Origin: Acetobacter peroxydans
GTDB lineage: Bacteria > Pseudomonadota > Alphaproteobacteria > Acetobacterales > Acetobacteraceae
Direction of reading: 5' to 3'
Assembly (NCBI RefSeq): GCF_006539345.1
Contig: NZ_BJMV01000016.1
Span: forward strand, 1 to 38,334
Length of the DNA: 38,334 bases
The notes below the pieces were generated by a model, which was not told where the DNA came from, did not search any database, and was given only the letters and a program-made list of their open reading frames with translations. This document shows, piece after piece, positions 7,478 through 16,518 of the stretch (position 1 is its first letter; every line of letters starts with the position of its first letter). The position numbers and the translations under genes are program-made.

Positions 7478-9460
7478 ATGACAGACACAACAGTGATACC
7501 CGCCGGTTTTTACAAGGATTACCCTGCTCTCCTGTCCCCTGAGGGGCTGGAAGCCATGCGTGAACATGCCCACCGGGACCCTGATGGGTTCTGGCTGGAG
7601 CAGGCTGAGCGCGTGCACTGGCACAAGAAGCCCACACGTGGCTTCAGTGGCAGTTTCACGGGGGATGTGTCCATCCGGTGGTTCGAGGACGGGCAGTTGA
7701 ATGTGTCCGTCTGCTGCATTGACCGGTTCCTGACCGAAAAAGCCGATCAGGTCGCGCTGATCGCCCACCGTGAAGGCCATGGCCCGGCTGAAAAGCTGAC
7801 CTACACCATGCTGCACGAGCGCGTGTGCCGTCTTGCCAATGCCCTGAGCCATCTGGGTGTTGAAAAAGGCCAGCGCGTGGCGATCTGCCTGCCGATGTGC
7901 TCGGAAGCTGTTGTGGCCATGCTCGCCTGCGCGCGTATCGGGGCGGTGCATGTGGTGCTGTTCGGCGGTTTCTCCGCCGAAGGGATTGCGGAGCGGCTGG
8001 TGGACAGCCAGGCGGTGGTGGTCATTACCGCCAGCACCTCGCGCCGTGGTGCCAAAATGGTGCCGTTCAAGGAAACGATGGACGCAGCTCTGCAGCGTGC
8101 GGGTGCATCAAGTGCGGTGCATTCCATGCTGGTGGTGCGTACGTCTGATGACCCGGTGATGATGCTGCCCGGTCGCGACCATGATTATCATGGCTTTGTC
8201 GATCATTTCGAGGCGGACTTCGTGCCGGTTGTCATGAAGGCGGAAGACCCGCTGTTCATGCTCTACACCTCTGGCAGCACCGGCAAGCCCAAGGCCGTGG
8301 TGCATAGCTGTGGCGGTTACATTGTGTGGGCTGCCTATACCATGGGCATGGTGTACACGTTCCGCCCCGGTGATGTGCTGTGGTGCACGGCCGATGTGGC
8401 CTGGATTACGGGCCACACCTCGGTTGTGTATGGGCCGCTGGCTAACGGCGGCACGACCATGATTTCCGACAGCCTGCCGGGTCATCCGTACCCCGGCCGC
8501 TGGTGGGATCTGGTGCAGGAAAACAAGGTGACCATGCTGTTCACGGCACCAACAGCCGTGCGGAGCATGATGGCTGAAGGTGACGAGGTTGTGCTGAAGC
8601 GTGACCTCAGCTCGCTGCGCCTGCTCGGCGTGGCTGGTGAGCCGATCAGCCCGGATGCGTGGCTGTGGTATCATGACGTGGTGGGCCAGAAGCGCTGCCC
8701 CGTTGCCGATACTTGGTGGCAGACGGAAACCGCTGGCGTGGTGCTGGGGCCGATCGCCGGTGCGCAGCCGCTCAAGCCGGGTTCCGCCAGCACGCCTCTG
8801 CCCGGCGTGGATATGCGGATTATCGACCAGCAGGGCAACACTGTCGAAGGCGCTGGAGAAGGCGCGCTGTGCATCGCCCGTTCCTGGCCGGGTCAGGCAC
8901 GGACGATCTGGGGCGACCACGCCCGGTTTGTGCAGACCTATTTCGGTGTTGCACCGGGCCAGTATTTCACGGGTGATGGTGCCCGGCGTGATGCGGATGG
9001 CTACTACTGGATCACGGGCCGCATGGACGATGTGATCAACATTGCCGGTCATCGTCTCGGCACGGCCGAGGTGGAAGACGTGCTGGGTGAAGACCACCGC
9101 GTGGTGGAAAGCGCTGCAGTGGGTATTCCGCATCCGGTGAAGGGCGAGGCTCTGGTTGTGTTCGTGATTCCCCGTAAGGATGCGGCTGGCGAACTGACGG
9201 AAGAAGGCATAGGGCGCTTTGTTGCAAAGCAGCTTGGCCGTTATGCCGCGCCTGAGGCCGTGTATCTGGTGCCGGATCTGCCCAGAACGCGTTCAGGCAA
9301 GATCGTCCGCCGCCTCCTGCGCAAGATCGCGCAGGGTGAGACGGAAAACTTTGGCGATCTGTCCGCCCTGAATGACATGGCGGTGGTCAAGACCCTGTGT
9401 GACAGGGTTTGGGCTCAGTCCACCTTTGGGCAGGGAGTTTCCGAGCAGGTCAGGGCTTAA
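7478..9460 (+). CDS. Acetyl-CoA-synthetase-type acyl-CoA ligase, probably acting on propionate
   Basis: This 660-residue AMP-forming ligase activates a short-chain acid to its CoA thioester. It carries the P-loop Y-T-S-G-S-T-G-K-P-K near residue 265, D-T-W-W-Q-T-E-T at 411-418, and the A10 lysine in R-T-R-S-G-K (Lys608), a target of acetylation in this family. The overall sequence and length are those of acetyl-CoA synthetase, not classic PrpE. One pocket position differs: where Acs enzymes read S-V-G-E-P, this one reads V-A-G-E-P (Ala386). From memory, this Val-to-Ala exchange is what separates PrpE pockets from Acs pockets, so propionate is a likely substrate alongside acetate. GGGGAACGGAG provides the ribosome-binding site. 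It lies 69 bases after prpB and closes the operon before a strong terminator. Confidence 0.88.
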   Translation: MTDTTVIPAGFYKDYPALLSPEGLEAMREHAHRDPDGFWLEQAERVHWHKKPTRGFSGSFTGDVSIRWFEDGQLNVSVCCIDRFLTEKADQVALIAHREGHGPAEKLTYTMLHERVCRLANALSHLGVEKGQRVAICLPMCSEAVVAMLACARIGAVHVVLFGGFSAEGIAERLVDSQAVVVITASTSRRGAKMVPFKETMDAALQRAGASSAVHSMLVVRTSDDPVMMLPGRDHDYHGFVDHFEADFVPVVMKAEDPLFMLYTSGSTGKPKAVVHSCGGYIVWAAYTMGMVYTFRPGDVLWCTADVAWITGHTSVVYGPLANGGTTMISDSLPGHPYPGRWWDLVQENKVTMLFTAPTAVRSMMAEGDEVVLKRDLSSLRLLGVAGEPISPDAWLWYHDVVGQKRCPVADTWWQTETAGVVLGPIAGAQPLKPGSASTPLPGVDMRIIDQQGNTVEGAGEGALCIARSWPGQARTIWGDHARFVQTYFGVAPGQYFTGDGARRDADGYYWITGRMDDVINIAGHRLGTAEVEDVLGEDHRVVESAAVGIPHPVKGEALVVFVIPRKDAAGELTEEGIGRFVAKQLGRYAAPEAVYLVPDLPRTRSGKIVRRLLRKIAQGETENFGDLSALNDMAVVKTLCDRVWAQSTFGQGVSEQVRA

Positions 9461-9509
9461 TTTTGCAGTAAAGCCCTCAATGCTGGGCTTGCCATGCGCG
9501 GCAAGAGCG

Positions 9510-9536
9510 AAAGGCCAGGGTAAAACCCTGGCCTTT
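9510..9536 (+). terminator. Rho-independent terminator of the prp operon
   Basis: AAAGGCCAGGGT pairs perfectly with ACCCTGGCCTTT around a three-base loop, 49 bases after the synthetase stop. The T run is short. Confidence 0.85.
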
Positions 9537-9828
9537 CCAATTTATATGACCTTCTCTTCGGCAGACTGGCGTATTCCGGTGACACGCCTAAGGACAAGTA
9601 AGGCCGCACTGTTTTCCTGAATGGCAGGTAGCGGGGCTCAGGCCCAGCACGCCGTGACGTACGGAATGACACGAGACTTCCATGACAGGAAGTTGACTGG
9701 CACCGCACGGCCCCCTCTGTTTTTCTGCTCTGCCTGTTCACTGCAAGGCTCTACTGGCATCGGAGTGCTGGAAGCCAGCGCAGATCATGTCCGCCCTCCC
9801 CGCCGGAGGGGTGGGAGGAGTTGGCGCA
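9537..9828. other. Gene-free region before the MFS gene
   Basis: No convincing gene is seen. A small inverted repeat, ACTTCC (9676-9681) with GGAAGT (9688-9693), could be an operator. The 3' end carries a strong Shine-Dalgarno sequence, GGGAGGAG (9813-9820), for the ATG at 9829. Confidence 0.4.
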
Positions 9829-11103
9829 ATGGCGCTTTCATTGTCGGGTCTGGATGGGTGCGCTGCGGCGCGTCATGTTGTTATTGCCTCTTTTCTGGGG
9901 TGGATGCTCGACGCCTGCGACTTTTTTCTCGTTCTGTTTACGCTGGATAATGTGGCGCACAGCTTTGGTGTGTCGCTTGAAGCGGTGCTGTTGGCTCCTA
10001 CGCTGACACTTGCGACAAGGCCGATAGGGGCCTTCGTGTGCGGGTGGGCTGCGGATCGGTATGGCCGCAAGCCGGTATTGGTGGCGACAATCTGCGTCTA
10101 TTCCCTGATTGAGCTGCTTTCCGCTCTGGCGCCGGGGCTGGGCGTATTCCTGTTCCTGCGCGCCCTGTTCGGAGTGGCGTTGGGAGGGGAGTGGGGCGTT
10201 GGCGCTTCGCTGATGATGGAAAGCGTGCCGCCTGGCTGGCGCGGTACGGCATCGGGTATTCTACAGGCGGGGTATCCTGCGGGGTATCTTCTGGCCTCTG
10301 TGCTGTTTCTGCTGCTGCCGGTTATCGGGTGGCGCGGTCTGTTCGTGCTTGGAAGCTGCGCTGTCGTCTCGGCGCTGTATATCGGGCTGTGCGTGCCGGA
10401 AAGTCCTGATTGGGTTGCCCGTCATAAAAAGGGACAGGATGTGCACAAGGGGGAGCGTGCGCCCGGTCTGCTGGCTGTAGTGCGAAACAACGGCATGTTG
10501 TGCCTGTTTGCCGTGGTGTTGATGTCCGCCTTCAACTTCATGAGCCACGGTTCGCAGGATTTGTATCCCAAGGTGTTTCTGGGGCTGGAGCGGGGGCTGC
10601 CTGCGCCCACCATTACCATGCTGGTTGTACTGTACACTCTGGCCGCCATGGCAGGTGGTTTGTGCTTTGGTATGCTTTCGCAGCGGATTGGGCGGCAATA
10701 TGCCATTGCTCTGGCGGTCTGTCTGGTGCTGCCGCTTCTGCCCCTGTGGACACTGCCGCACTCTGTCCTTTGGCTGGGTGTGGGGGCGGTGTGTATGCAG
10801 TTCTGTGTGCAGGGAGCATGGGGCGTGGTGCCCGCCTATCTGAACGAACTTTCTCCAGCGTCGGTCAGGGCGACGTTTCCGGGGCTTGCCTATCAGTGTG
10901 GCAATCTGATTGCCGCCAGTACGCCCTTGTTGCAAACGGCCATAGCCCGGCTATGCGGCAGGGGGCTTGCCCCCGCCCTGATGGTGGTTGTAGGCGGAGG
11001 CGCGCTGGCCGTGCTGGTGCTGACACTGCTCAATGCCCGTAGGCAAAGGGCGGAACACGGCCTGCGCATGGGCATGACTCTTTCTGATGGCACAGGTGTC
11101 TGA
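9829..11103 (+). CDS. MFS transporter, sialate/lactate:H+ symporter (SHS, JEN1/NanT-like)
   Basis: The product is about 424 residues with roughly 12 hydrophobic segments. It carries the family signature G-W-M-L-D-A-C-D-F-F in helix 1. The MFS loop A-D-R-Y-G-R-K-P lies between helices 2 and 3, and G-G-E-W-G-V-G-A in helix 4 is also typical. Relatives carry lactate, pyruvate, sialate or shikimate with protons; the substrate cannot be read from sequence. I prefer the ATG at 9829 because GGGAGGAG sits eight bases before it; the in-frame ATG at 9787 has no comparable site. It stands alone after the prp terminator, so carboxylate import for the neighbouring pathway is plausible but unproven. Aromatic-acid or sugar-acid substrates are alternatives. 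Confidence 0.8.
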   Translation: MALSLSGLDGCAAARHVVIASFLGWMLDACDFFLVLFTLDNVAHSFGVSLEAVLLAPTLTLATRPIGAFVCGWAADRYGRKPVLVATICVYSLIELLSALAPGLGVFLFLRALFGVALGGEWGVGASLMMESVPPGWRGTASGILQAGYPAGYLLASVLFLLLPVIGWRGLFVLGSCAVVSALYIGLCVPESPDWVARHKKGQDVHKGERAPGLLAVVRNNGMLCLFAVVLMSAFNFMSHGSQDLYPKVFLGLERGLPAPTITMLVVLYTLAAMAGGLCFGMLSQRIGRQYAIALAVCLVLPLLPLWTLPHSVLWLGVGAVCMQFCVQGAWGVVPAYLNELSPASVRATFPGLAYQCGNLIAASTPLLQTAIARLCGRGLAPALMVVVGGGALAVLVLTLLNARRQRAEHGLRMGMTLSDGTGV

Positions 11104-11183
11104 AAGGCGGATGCAGGCCATATTTGTGCCGGGAGGTCAGGCCGCCTAAATAGGGGCACTGGCAACGCACGGCATGGAAAGTC

Positions 11184-11744
11184 ATGAAGGATCTGTTTGA
11201 AGGGCATCATGTCGGGTCTTCGCGCCCGCTGAAACTGTCTGATGATGTTGTGAGCACCGCCACCTATGGCGGCCCGGACAAATGCTACCGCTATACGCTC
11301 CGGCGTGTATGGGACCCGGCGTGCCCCCTGCTGATGTGGCTGATGATGAACCCGTCCGTTGCGACAGAACTGGGGGATGATCGTACCGTAGCCAAGTGCC
11401 AGCGTTATGCGAGGGCTTGGGGGTACGGGGGTATTCTGGTGGGCAATACTTTCGCCTATCGCTGCACGGATCAGGCCCGTCTGCTCGAAACGCCAGACCC
11501 GGTCGGGCCGGGTAACGATGCTGCCCTGCTGGAAATGGCGCGCGAGGCCGACAAGGTGATCGCGGCCTATGGTTCGCCGCATCATCAGGTATTGCGCGCG
11601 CGGGGGCCGGAGGTCGTGCACATGCTCCAGACTCATGGCATTGCGGTCTATGCCCTGCGGCTGAGCACATCCGGGCGGCCGTGCCATCCGCTCTATCTGC
11701 CGGCCAGTCTGACACCGGTGCTTCTGTCCGGGCCGGTTTCGTAA
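11184..11744 (+). CDS. DUF1643 domain-containing protein
   Basis: The 186-residue soluble protein shows the full DUF1643 pattern. This consists of M-M-N-P-S-V-A early, D-D-R-T-V-A-K-C with R-Y-A-R-A-W-G-Y-G-G, V-G-N-T-F-A-Y-R in the middle, D-P-V-G-P-G-N-D, and a C-terminal G-R-P-C-H-P-L-Y-L-P. No biochemical function is established for the family, to my knowledge. There is no signal peptide or membrane segment. It lies 80 bases after the MFS gene and 92 before the aminopeptidase, all on the plus strand, and it may be transcribed on its own. Confidence 0.85.
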   Translation: MKDLFEGHHVGSSRPLKLSDDVVSTATYGGPDKCYRYTLRRVWDPACPLLMWLMMNPSVATELGDDRTVAKCQRYARAWGYGGILVGNTFAYRCTDQARLLETPDPVGPGNDAALLEMAREADKVIAAYGSPHHQVLRARGPEVVHMLQTHGIAVYALRLSTSGRPCHPLYLPASLTPVLLSGPVS

Positions 11745-11836
11745 GGACGGGGAATTGCTCCTGTTGACGGCAACGGCGCATCGGTATCGGATGACGTATC
11801 CCGTGGGATGACGGGTAAGGAAAGGAACGCAGGATC

Positions 11837-13150
11837 GTGACGGAACAGGGCAGGCAGCAGATGACAGGCGGACAGGGCATGGCACCGGGTAAGGCGGGCG
11901 GATATCTGGCGTCGGCTGAATTCAGCACCATGCTGGACCGGCTGGGGGCCGTAGCGGCCCGCACGGGGCTGAACGTGGCACCGGGCCAGCAGGTGATCCT
12001 GACAGCGCCGCTCAGCGCTGTGCCGCTGGTGCGTCGCATTACCGAGCACGCCTACAAGGCAGGCGCTTCGCTGGTGACAACATTTTACTCGGACGATGAG
12101 GCTACCCTCGCCCGCTATAAATATGCGGCAGAGCCAACCTTTGATACGGCAGCCGGCTGGCTGGCGCAGGGCATGGCGGACGGTTTTCGGGCCGGGGCGG
12201 CGCGGATGGCCGTTACAGGTTCCAACCCGACCTTGCTGGCAGGCCAGAATCCTGATCATGTTTCACGCGCCAGCCGGGCGGCATCCGCAGCTAATCGTCC
12301 GGCCATGGAAATCATCACCAATTTTGATGTGAACTGGTGCATTGTCGCGGCGGCGACTCCGGCCTGGGCCTGCCAGGTTTTTCCTGACATGCCTGAAGAA
12401 CAGGCGCTGGAAGCCCTGTGGCGGGCCATTTTTTCCGTCTCGCGTCTGACCGGGGCCGATCCGGTGGCTGACTGGGCAGCCCATAACGCCATTCTGCACC
12501 GGCGGGCTTCCGCCCTGAATGATGCTCGTTACGCGGCGCTGCATTTTTCGGGGCCGGGCACGGATCTGACCGTTGGGCTGGCAGACGGCCACGACTGGGC
12601 GGCTGGCTCCGAGATGGCGGGCAACGGGGTGCTGTGTAACCCCAACATCCCCACCGAGGAAGTTTTTACCACGCCGCACCGTCTGAAGGTGGAAGGCACC
12701 GTGTGCAGCACCAAGCCGCTTTCCTATCAGGGTTCGCTGATAGACGGGATTCAGGTGCGGTTCGAACAGGGGCGGATCGTGGAAATGCACGCCACCCGTG
12801 GACAGGAAACCCTCATGCGCGTTCTGGATACGGATGAAGGGTCGCGCAGGCTGGGTGAGGTCGCGCTTGTGCCGCATTCCTCGCCGATTTCGCAAAGCGG
12901 TATTCTGTTCCAGAATACCTTGTTCGATGAAAATGCTGCGAGCCATATTGCCCTTGGGCAAGCGTATACGAAATGTATGCTCGATACGCAGGGGCAGGAC
13001 GAAGCGGCTCTTGCCGCGCGCGGTGCCAATACCAGCCTGATTCATATTGACTGGATGATTGGCTCGGGCGCCATTGACGTGGATGCCCTGACGGCGGACG
13101 GTACGCGCGCGCCGCTCATGCGTAAGGGTGAGTGGGTTTCAGACGTTTGA
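11837..13150 (+). CDS. Aminopeptidase, M29 family
   Basis: The 437-residue cytoplasmic metallopeptidase removes N-terminal residues from peptides. M29 features are visible in order: N-I-P-T-E-E-V-F-T-T-P with a metal-binding glutamate, L-G-E-V-A-L-V-P with a second acidic ligand, N-T-L-F-D-E-N-A-A-S-H with the histidine and tyrosine region, and a C-terminal H-I-D-W-M-I-G-S-G. The length is close to that of thermophilic relatives (about 410) with roughly 25 extra residues at the N-terminus. The GTG start at 11837 has an AGG-rich leader; ATG codons at 11861 and 11879 are alternatives that would remove part of the extension. Its stop lies 26 bases before the ATG of the next gene. Confidence 0.9.
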   Translation: MTEQGRQQMTGGQGMAPGKAGGYLASAEFSTMLDRLGAVAARTGLNVAPGQQVILTAPLSAVPLVRRITEHAYKAGASLVTTFYSDDEATLARYKYAAEPTFDTAAGWLAQGMADGFRAGAARMAVTGSNPTLLAGQNPDHVSRASRAASAANRPAMEIITNFDVNWCIVAAATPAWACQVFPDMPEEQALEALWRAIFSVSRLTGADPVADWAAHNAILHRRASALNDARYAALHFSGPGTDLTVGLADGHDWAAGSEMAGNGVLCNPNIPTEEVFTTPHRLKVEGTVCSTKPLSYQGSLIDGIQVRFEQGRIVEMHATRGQETLMRVLDTDEGSRRLGEVALVPHSSPISQSGILFQNTLFDENAASHIALGQAYTKCMLDTQGQDEAALAARGANTSLIHIDWMIGSGAIDVDALTADGTRAPLMRKGEWVSDV

Positions 13151-13176
13151 TGGAACAGATGAAAGAGGGGGTGGAG

Positions 13177-13764
13177 ATGTCTTTTCTCCGTAAGGCAATG
13201 CAGCCGCGTCAGGGTGTCGGGGCCGGGTTCGGCCGGTTTTGCCGGGTTGCAGCAGGGGTCACCATGCTGGCGGCGGGCGTGTATACGGGCGCGGCGCAGG
13301 CGCAGACCACGGCACCGGTTGGTGCGGGCGGGAAGGCTTCTGGCCTGACACCCGAGCAGATCGCCACAATGCAGCATGATATGGATGCAGCGCTGCATTA
13401 CCATCTGGCCTCTGATGTGCTGCCGCGGCTGTCGGCTACGTTACAGAGCATTCAGGCAGCGGGCATTCTGCCGCCTGCACGGTATGGTATGTCGCTGGAT
13501 CAGCAGGTGGGGCTTGTAGAGCAGGTTCCGGGGCTTGCGGCCATTCTCAAAGCACATGGCTTTACGGCGCATGATTTTGTCATGAGCCTGACCTGTGTGG
13601 GGCTGACCACCAATTTCATGAATGTTCCGCCCTCTCAGTCCGCGGGTAATATGCCCAAGCCTGATGCGCAGAATGTCGCCCTGCTCAAGAGCAACCCGAA
13701 AGCACTTCAGGAACTGGTGGGCGTGTTGCGTGGCGGGAGGCAGAGCAGCACCTCCGTTCACTAA
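13177..13764 (+). CDS. Unrecognised exported protein
   Basis: The product is 195 residues. A signal peptide of about 42 residues runs through a hydrophobic stretch to a likely cleavage site after A-Q-A. The mature part looks helical: T-P-E-Q-I-A-T-M-Q-H-D-M-D-A-A, then L-P-R-L-S-A-T-L-Q-S-I-Q, then a segment repeating short Leu- and Val-rich helices. It has one cysteine and no catalytic motif I recognise. The ATG at 13177 follows a purine-rich site; in-frame starts at 13132, 13150 and 13159 are possible but would lengthen an already long leader. It follows the aminopeptidase closely and precedes another unknown gene. A periplasmic location is inferred from the leader. Confidence 0.7.
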   Translation: MSFLRKAMQPRQGVGAGFGRFCRVAAGVTMLAAGVYTGAAQAQTTAPVGAGGKASGLTPEQIATMQHDMDAALHYHLASDVLPRLSATLQSIQAAGILPPARYGMSLDQQVGLVEQVPGLAAILKAHGFTAHDFVMSLTCVGLTTNFMNVPPSQSAGNMPKPDAQNVALLKSNPKALQELVGVLRGGRQSSTSVH

Positions 13765-13865
13765 AAAATTTGGTGGCGCAGGAGCGTTAGCCCGTTTTTA
13801 GCATCTGTCTGGCCTGATCCGGGCGGCTCTCTGCGTGTGTTCCCGATCCGGTGGAGGATGCGACA

Positions 13866-15359
13866 GTGACTGATTTTACCGCCGCTGATTCCACAGCCTC
13901 CGTTGTACGGGGCACGACGTATAGCGGCCCGGCTGATACCGCTGGACGAGTGGGTGCTGTCACGTCGGCCAGCACTGCAACTCAGGCGGCGACCCGGAGT
14001 GATACGGTTGTTCTTTCTACCCTTGCTCTTGAGGCGCTGGGTGATCTGGGGGCAACCGGAACCGTGTCTTCCAGCACGCTGGGCAGTGTGCTGGAAGCGG
14101 CTGGACAGTGCACGGATGGCACTGTTCTGCTTGAGGCCCTGAACACCCAGCGCTCTGCAGCCGTCTCCCTTTTGCAGGCCATGCCGCAGCCGAGCGTCAC
14201 TATCGGGGATAGCGCTGCATTGCTCCTGCAGGCCACGCGGCTGGCGGGCATTGAGCAGATGCTCTCCACTGGATCGGGACTGAGCCTGACAGGAAATCGC
14301 CAGCTTTTTCCTGCTCTGGCTGAAGCGGATGCTGTTTCTCTACTGTTGCAGGCTGTGGCGAGCGAACCGGCCAGCGCACAGGGAACACAAAGCGGCGGGC
14401 TTGCTCTCCCTGTCCAGACCGGGCAGGCGCAGGCCACGGCCGCTGCATCATCCAGTAATCTACAGGCGCTAGTCGCGGCACAAGCCAGTGCGGAGGCCGA
14501 AGCGGTTACGGCGTTGTTGCCTGTGCTGCTGGAAAGTGTTGCCCTGAGTGAAAATTCCTTTTTGTCTTCGGTCTTTTTCGCATCAGGCGTGCGGCCGTCC
14601 ATAGCGTTGCCGGGGTTGTTGCTGTCAGGTTCCGCGCTGACTTCCGTCGCTACGGCGCTGGAAACAGCACTGTCCGGCACGCAACTGACTGACACGCAGA
14701 AAGCCGCCTTGCTGAATGCCTTTAACATGCTGCAGGCAGAAGGAGAAACCAGTGGGGCGACCGGGGGCACAACCGGGGCCGCTGGTGGGCTTTATGCGCC
14801 GCCGGCCTTGTATCATCCCACGGCTACGAACTGGCCACTTTATAATCAGATATCGCAGGCGGGGCTTCCGCTGTCAGAAAGCCCGGCAGAGCTTGCCGCC
14901 AGTATGACCATGGAAGCGGTAGCGTACGAAAACGCTGTCCATCCGAGGGTTCTCGGGGATGGAGCGCGGCGTGAGGTCATGCTGTATGGTCAGACCCAGC
15001 AGGGGCTGCCGCTTTCCAGTCTGGAAGAAATGGGCCGAACTGCCAGCAGAGGCGTTGATACGAGCAGTTCTCTGGCTCTGGCGGCGCTTATGTCCGGTCT
15101 GGGCGGTGCTGGGGCGGCAGCGGAGGCCTCCTCTTTCTCCAACGCCATGCTAAACAGCACTGCGCTGACATCGGTGATCAATGCCGGCTGGACGGTGCTG
15201 CTTTCAGGGTATAAGTTCCGGTTATATCCGCCGTACATTCGGCGCAGGCACAACTGGTGGCGCAGGTTACGGGTCTGGCGGACATCTCCGACCGACCCCG
15301 ACCCGCACGACGATGAGTTTTATGGTGGTGGCTTCCGTTCGGGCGGGTACACAGCCTAG
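13866..15359 (+). CDS. Unrecognised 497-residue protein rich in Ala, Ser, Thr and Leu
   Basis: I do not recognise this protein. It starts at GTG 13866, eight bases after GGAGG (13853-13857); an upstream in-frame GTG at 13851 has no such site. There is no signal peptide. The N-terminal third is Ser/Thr-rich, followed by repeated amphipathic helices of the type L-S-T-L-A-L-E-A-L and A-A-L-L-L-Q-A. A Gly-rich hinge lies near residue 310. A second helical part follows, and the C-terminal 45 residues are quite different: basic and aromatic (Y-K-F-R-L-Y-P-P, R-R-R-H-N-W-W-R-R-L), then acidic and Gly-rich. Such a tail could bind nucleic acid or membrane. The composition resembles a secreted or surface-associated filamentous protein, but this is inference. 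Confidence 0.7.
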   Translation: MTDFTAADSTASVVRGTTYSGPADTAGRVGAVTSASTATQAATRSDTVVLSTLALEALGDLGATGTVSSSTLGSVLEAAGQCTDGTVLLEALNTQRSAAVSLLQAMPQPSVTIGDSAALLLQATRLAGIEQMLSTGSGLSLTGNRQLFPALAEADAVSLLLQAVASEPASAQGTQSGGLALPVQTGQAQATAAASSSNLQALVAAQASAEAEAVTALLPVLLESVALSENSFLSSVFFASGVRPSIALPGLLLSGSALTSVATALETALSGTQLTDTQKAALLNAFNMLQAEGETSGATGGTTGAAGGLYAPPALYHPTATNWPLYNQISQAGLPLSESPAELAASMTMEAVAYENAVHPRVLGDGARREVMLYGQTQQGLPLSSLEEMGRTASRGVDTSSSLALAALMSGLGGAGAAAEASSFSNAMLNSTALTSVINAGWTVLLSGYKFRLYPPYIRRRHNWWRRLRVWRTSPTDPDPHDDEFYGGGFRSGGYTA

Positions 15360-15646
15360 AGCACGTTGCGCGGATGAGGGAGACGAAAAACCGTCTTAGT
15401 CTGTATCATTCCATCCCTCCTGCATTGGAGAAGGGGAATGGCGATCAGATTAAAGTCTTTTAAAAAGGCTGTGTTTTTCAAGACGTTCTGAGCGGCGTAT
15501 ATGAACAGTCAAAGTTTAAGGGGCTACCAGAGGGACATGGTGGTCTCATAGTCTGGAATCAGGTAGCCTGAGCATCATTTGCTGTTTCTTCAATCTATCT
15601 AAAAATGTCTTACTTTGAAAAAGTTACAGGTATTGTTAATAAAAAA
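15360..15646. other. Gene-free, AT-richer stretch at the start of the probable island
   Basis: Base composition shifts toward A+T here compared with the genes on the left. No gene with a supported start is seen, and no clear mobile-element end. The short hairpin GACG-AAAAAC-CGTC just after 15380 is weak. Confidence 0.4.
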
Positions 15647-16183
15647 TCAGCTGACCTTGCAATCAGGAAGGTTGTTGTCGAGGGAAGGGTCTACCTGGTA
15701 AATCTTCCAGTTATTGCCTTCACGTTGCAACCGGACGCATACGGCGAATGGCTTGGCAAAATTAGTTCTTATATCTACTAATAAACGAACAATAGCACGG
15801 TTCCTATCTTCTTTTATCACTTTGGCTTTCATGGAAGAGGTCAAGTGAGCATCAAAATCCTGAGTGTGCGTAAAGTAGTCTGCATCCCCCGCCAAATAAC
15901 CATATTTGCCAGAGTTATAGGCAGAAGTTATTTTTTCCTGTAATTTTTTTGTAATGTATTTGTCTATATCCAGACCACAAAATAAGCTTTCAGATATGCT
16001 CCCGGGTGGCCGGTCAAAGGGTTGGTTACAGGTGGACATATATTGCGTGTAAAACTCCAGAACTACCTTGTCTGGCGTCGCGCTTTGGGCATATGTGCAG
16101 AATGGGAAAAACGTAAGAATGCAGGCGTTTAATAGTGTGCGTCCGTAACGGATGCCACTAGATTTTATAGCTTGATTTCTCAT
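15647..16183 (-). CDS. Small exported protein, DUF3828-like
   Basis: The product from ATG 16183 is 178 residues. Its leader has R-Y-G-R-T-L-L-N followed by a hydrophobic core and cleavage likely after Y-A-Q. The mature part begins V-V-L-E-F-Y-T-Q-Y-M and ends with an R-L-Q-R-E-G-N-N-W-K-I-Y-Q-V-D-P strand, a layout seen in DUF3828-type NTF2-like immunity or stress proteins. Four or five cysteines could pair in the periplasm. The frame stays open to 16390, but the upstream part does not look coding and the signal peptide fits 16183. The ribosome-binding site is poor. Codon use is AT-richer than in neighbours, which suggests recent acquisition. Function unknown. Confidence 0.6.
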   Translation of the reverse strand: MRNQAIKSSGIRYGRTLLNACILTFFPFCTYAQSATPDKVVLEFYTQYMSTCNQPFDRPPGSISESLFCGLDIDKYITKKLQEKITSAYNSGKYGYLAGDADYFTHTQDFDAHLTSSMKAKVIKEDRNRAIVRLLVDIRTNFAKPFAVCVRLQREGNNWKIYQVDPSLDNNLPDCKVS

Positions 16184-16518
16184 CGCGATATGCCAATCCA
16201 AGGTACAGGGCTCTCTGCTTGAAGTTTGATGTTCAAGCGCTACCATCAGGCATATACATACGTCTATCTGGGTATCGTGCCGCAGGCTGGATGACGGCAG
16301 GATTTCCGCTCGAAATGGCCCTACTGATGGAACCGCGATGCGGTGGGAGACAAACCACAATCCCCGTGTCAAACAACGGGAAGTCAACAATTTTGTGCGG
16401 TAAGACTAACCATCTAGGTGGTGTGGCGGGCCGCGACCGATAGTGATGATTACTACGTTTGCACGATAGAGCCTTACCTTAAAATTGTTGCCGTGCGTCA
16501 CGTTCTATGTGGCACATC
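16184..16518. other. Gene-free region between the exported protein and vsr
   Basis: I see no gene with a supported start here. Short open frames lack coding character. The region presumably holds the left junction of the restriction-modification locus, but no direct repeat of the tRNA-Ser 3' end was found in it. Confidence 0.4.

Noticed and set aside
6410..7951. 513-residue open frame on the minus strand
   Set aside because: It is antisense to prpB and the synthetase, whose families are certain. Its composition (many His, Gln, Arg) is typical of a shadow frame in GC-rich DNA.
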